From DAOTTW01 sp034437615 (GTDB taxonomy: Bacteria; Chloroflexota; Anaerolineae; Aggregatilineales; Phototrophicaceae): a stretch of 15,392 nt of DNA. Below the pieces are notes generated by a model, which saw only the letters and a list, made by a program, of their open reading frames with translations, did not search any database and was not told where the DNA came from. Positions 13,868 to 15,392 of the stretch are shown one piece after another. Numbering within the stretch: the first letter of the stretch is position 1; the number at the start of each line of letters is the position of its first letter. A program made the translations under genes and the position numbers. The DNA lies in contig DAOTTW010000037.1 of the NCBI GenBank assembly GCA_034437615.1, positions 1 to 15,392 on the forward strand, given 5' to 3'.

Positions 13868-15187
13868 ATGATAGAACCTGCCGACACCATGCACGAAAGC
13901 ATGAGTCGCTGGATTGATACCCATTACAGCAGCCAGCAAAGCGCCCAACATACGCTGGTGCTTTCGCGCTCGTCGTGCTGTAACCTGACGACGCTGAGCC
14001 TGCTGCGTGCTGACTTTGCGGCCCATCATGCTGAAGATAACAGCCATGAGCGCAACTTTGCCTACCTGGGCTATGACGAACACCCCTGTGATCTGATTTC
14101 GACCTTTACGACTTACGCGGATAGGCGGCCTTTGCATCGCAGTGGCGCGTTGCTGTTTCACTTTAAAGACGAGCACGGTCAACCATTCGATGTGCTCTAT
14201 CTGTCGGCGTGGCCTTCGGTGGATGACATCAGCAGCAACATGGTGTGTTTCGCCAGTGTGCCCGTCGCCTACATTGACGAGTGGCTGCGCTTTGAGCGCG
14301 AATGCCTGCGCATCGCCAATTCTGCGCTGCCTTTTCGCGGCCAGGTATATATCATCGGCGGTGCGGATACGACCTTCGACGCCACCACAGAGCTAGACGA
14401 CATCTACCTGCCGCAGACGCTTAAAGACGACATCCTGAAGGACGTAGACGCATTCTTTCAGAAGGGCGTGCACATCTACAAGCGACTGAAGATCAAGCCT
14501 TTCCGTAAATTGCTATTTGCTGGCGTCCCTGGCACGGGCAAGACCATGCTCTGCTCTGCGCTGGCGAAATGGGCACACGGCAAAGGCTATTTCGTGGTGT
14601 ACGTCTCCGGCTCGAATAAATACGGCGCACAATTCTGGAAAATCCACGAGGCGCTCGATATGGCCGCCTCATCAGAAGCGCCCACCGTCGTCATCGTGGA
14701 AGAGCTAGACGCCTACTTAGACGAGGATTCTAAGGCGCAGTTGCTCAACGTGCTGGATGGCAGCGAAACGCCGGAAAACCCCTATGGTACGCTGATGGTG
14801 GCCACCACCAACCATCCAGAGCAGATCGACGACCGCGTGATGAAACGCCCTGGTCGCCTGGACCGCATCTTCATCATTCCAGAGATGCAAAGCCAGGCCG
14901 ACGCCGAAGAGATGCTGCGCAATTACCTGGGCGATGTATGGCGCGACGAACACCGTTCGATTGTGCCGGATTTGCTCGGTAAGCCGGGGGCCTTCATCCG
15001 TGAGGTGGCGCTACAGGCGTTGACGATGGCGGCCTATCAGGATGTGGACGGTCTGCCGCTAGACTTGTTGCGTGCATCGCTGGATACGCTGGTCAAGCAG
15101 ATTGAAGCGAAGGACGATTTTTTGACCGCACACAAACAGCGCGAGATGGGCTTAGGCTCCGGTGGTAGCGTCTTTCAGCTAGATTGA
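13868..15187 (+). CDS. AAA-family ATPase with unrecognised N-terminal domain
   Basis: The 439-residue protein has a C-terminal AAA module: Walker A GVPGTGKT (219-226), Walker B VVIVEELD (274-281), sensor-1 ATTNHPEQID with Asn315, and a second-region-of-homology segment RPGRLDRIF (327-335) with arginines placed to act as fingers. This pattern belongs to classical AAA ATPases (FtsH/BCS1/Cdc48-like), which assemble as hexamers to remodel or unfold proteins. The usual Asp-Glu of Walker B is Glu278-Glu279, a conservative but less common change. Residues 1 to about 180 form a domain I do not recognise. It has strands such as GALLFHFKD and FDVLYLSAWP and no membrane helix or protease motif, so it probably recognises substrate or partner. 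The ATG at 13868 is favoured by a GGAG 8 nt upstream. The gene is transcribed divergently from the sensor-kinase cluster and shares its control region; the target is unknown. Confidence 0.88.
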   Translation: MIEPADTMHESMSRWIDTHYSSQQSAQHTLVLSRSSCCNLTTLSLLRADFAAHHAEDNSHERNFAYLGYDEHPCDLISTFTTYADRRPLHRSGALLFHFKDEHGQPFDVLYLSAWPSVDDISSNMVCFASVPVAYIDEWLRFERECLRIANSALPFRGQVYIIGGADTTFDATTELDDIYLPQTLKDDILKDVDAFFQKGVHIYKRLKIKPFRKLLFAGVPGTGKTMLCSALAKWAHGKGYFVVYVSGSNKYGAQFWKIHEALDMAASSEAPTVVIVEELDAYLDEDSKAQLLNVLDGSETPENPYGTLMVATTNHPEQIDDRVMKRPGRLDRIFIIPEMQSQADAEEMLRNYLGDVWRDEHRSIVPDLLGKPGAFIREVALQALTMAAYQDVDGLPLDLLRASLDTLVKQIEAKDDFLTAHKQREMGLGSGGSVFQLD

Positions 15188-15241
15188 GGCCCTTAAGCCC
15201 CACGCGCTGTAACTGCTTAGCCCAGTCTGTGTGTGTCGCCA

Positions 15242-15255
15242 CTGGCTAAAGCCAG
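15242..15255. repeat. Hairpin 1 of the terminal element
   Basis: CTGGCT pairs with AGCCAG around AA, a 6-bp perfect palindrome directly inside the left GTCGCCA repeat. Confidence 0.7.
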
Positions 15256-15274
15256 CGGCTTCCGCAGGGCCAAC

Positions 15275-15288
15275 CCCCCTGAAGGGGG
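15275..15288. repeat. Hairpin 2 of the terminal element
   Basis: CCCCC pairs with GGGGG around a TGAA tetraloop. It starts 87 nt after the AAA ATPase stop, without a following U-tract, so it is not a classical intrinsic terminator. Confidence 0.7.
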
Positions 15289-15306
15289 CTATTGTACGGT
15301 GCATAC

Positions 15307-15324
15307 AGCCTGCTTTAGCAGGCT
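15307..15324. repeat. Hairpin 3 of the terminal element
   Basis: AGCCTGCT pairs with AGCAGGCT around TT, an 8-bp perfect palindrome. Confidence 0.75.
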
Positions 15325-15337
15325 TGTCGTTACCGGA

Positions 15338-15359
15338 GCCAGACGTTTTAACGTCTGGC
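15338..15359. repeat. Hairpin 4 of the terminal element
   Basis: GCCAGACGTT pairs with AACGTCTGGC around TT, a perfect 10-bp palindrome next to the right TGGCGAC repeat. It is the strongest stem in the window. Confidence 0.8.
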
Positions 15360-15392
15360 GACTAAGAATGGGACACGTACCTGAGTAGTTAC

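Larger units (their letters stand above)
15209..15392. mobile_element. MITE-like element with 12-bp terminal inverted repeats and four hairpins
   Basis: GTAACTGCTTAG (15209-15220) and CTGAGTAGTTAC (15381-15392) are inverted repeats matching at 10 of 12 positions. Inside them, GTCGCCA (15235-15241) and TGGCGAC (15356-15362) form a second, perfect inverted pair. Four hairpins lie between: 15242-15255, 15275-15288, 15307-15324 and 15338-15359. No open reading frame is present, so this would be a non-autonomous element moved by a transposase elsewhere. The right repeat ends at the last base of the window, so a target duplication cannot be checked. Confidence 0.5.

Noticed and set aside
15235..15362. 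Hairpin series as a CRISPR array
   Set aside because: The four palindromes differ in sequence and spacing, with no constant repeat and no cas gene nearby.

Overview
The window (about 55-60% GC by eye) reads as bacterial chromosome, most plausibly a filamentous or heterotrophic Chloroflexota (Anaerolineae-like). That placement is an inference. It rests on a giant soluble-sensor histidine kinase with many GAF domains, a REC protein with a degraded GGDEF domain, a Uma2-type nuclease remnant and hairpin-rich intergenic repeats. No rRNA, tRNA or CRISPR array was seen.

Layout. (1) Bases 1-135 hold the last 44 codons of a Uma2-like (DUF820) gene, ending in an acidic repeat. (2) 206-2188 (+) encodes a lone HyuA-type hydantoinase/oxoprolinase subunit behind a recognisable sigma70-type promoter. 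(3) 2287-13397 is one long minus-strand cluster of five genes, all closely spaced. In transcription order these are: a REC + degenerate GGDEF protein; a 2643-residue membrane-anchored hybrid of 11 GAF and 3 PAS domains with a HisKA/HATPase kinase core; a stand-alone CheY-like receiver; an alpha/beta-hydrolase whose nucleophile serine is replaced by glycine; and thiamine diphosphokinase (thiN). (4) 13398-13867 is a divergent control region with a strong plus-strand promoter, an imperfect inverted repeat overlying two minus-strand TATAAT boxes, and three TGTCA repeats at one-helical-turn spacing. (5) 13868-15187 (+) encodes a classical AAA ATPase with an unrecognised N-terminal domain. (6) 15209-15392 is a MITE-like element: near-perfect 12-bp terminal inverted repeats enclosing four hairpins. 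Its right end coincides with the last base of the window.

How the genes could work together. The two receivers flank the kinase gene and are the obvious phosphorelay partners. Neither carries a DNA-binding domain, so output probably goes through protein-protein contacts. The kinase is anchored by one N-terminal helix and integrates many cytoplasmic cues through its GAF/PAS stack. The catalytically doubtful hydrolase and thiN follow in the same direction with short gaps, so they may be co-transcribed. Whether they belong functionally to the signalling system is unknown.

The best candidates for something new are the kinase with its flanking receivers and pseudo-hydrolase, the divergent control region, and the terminal hairpin element.
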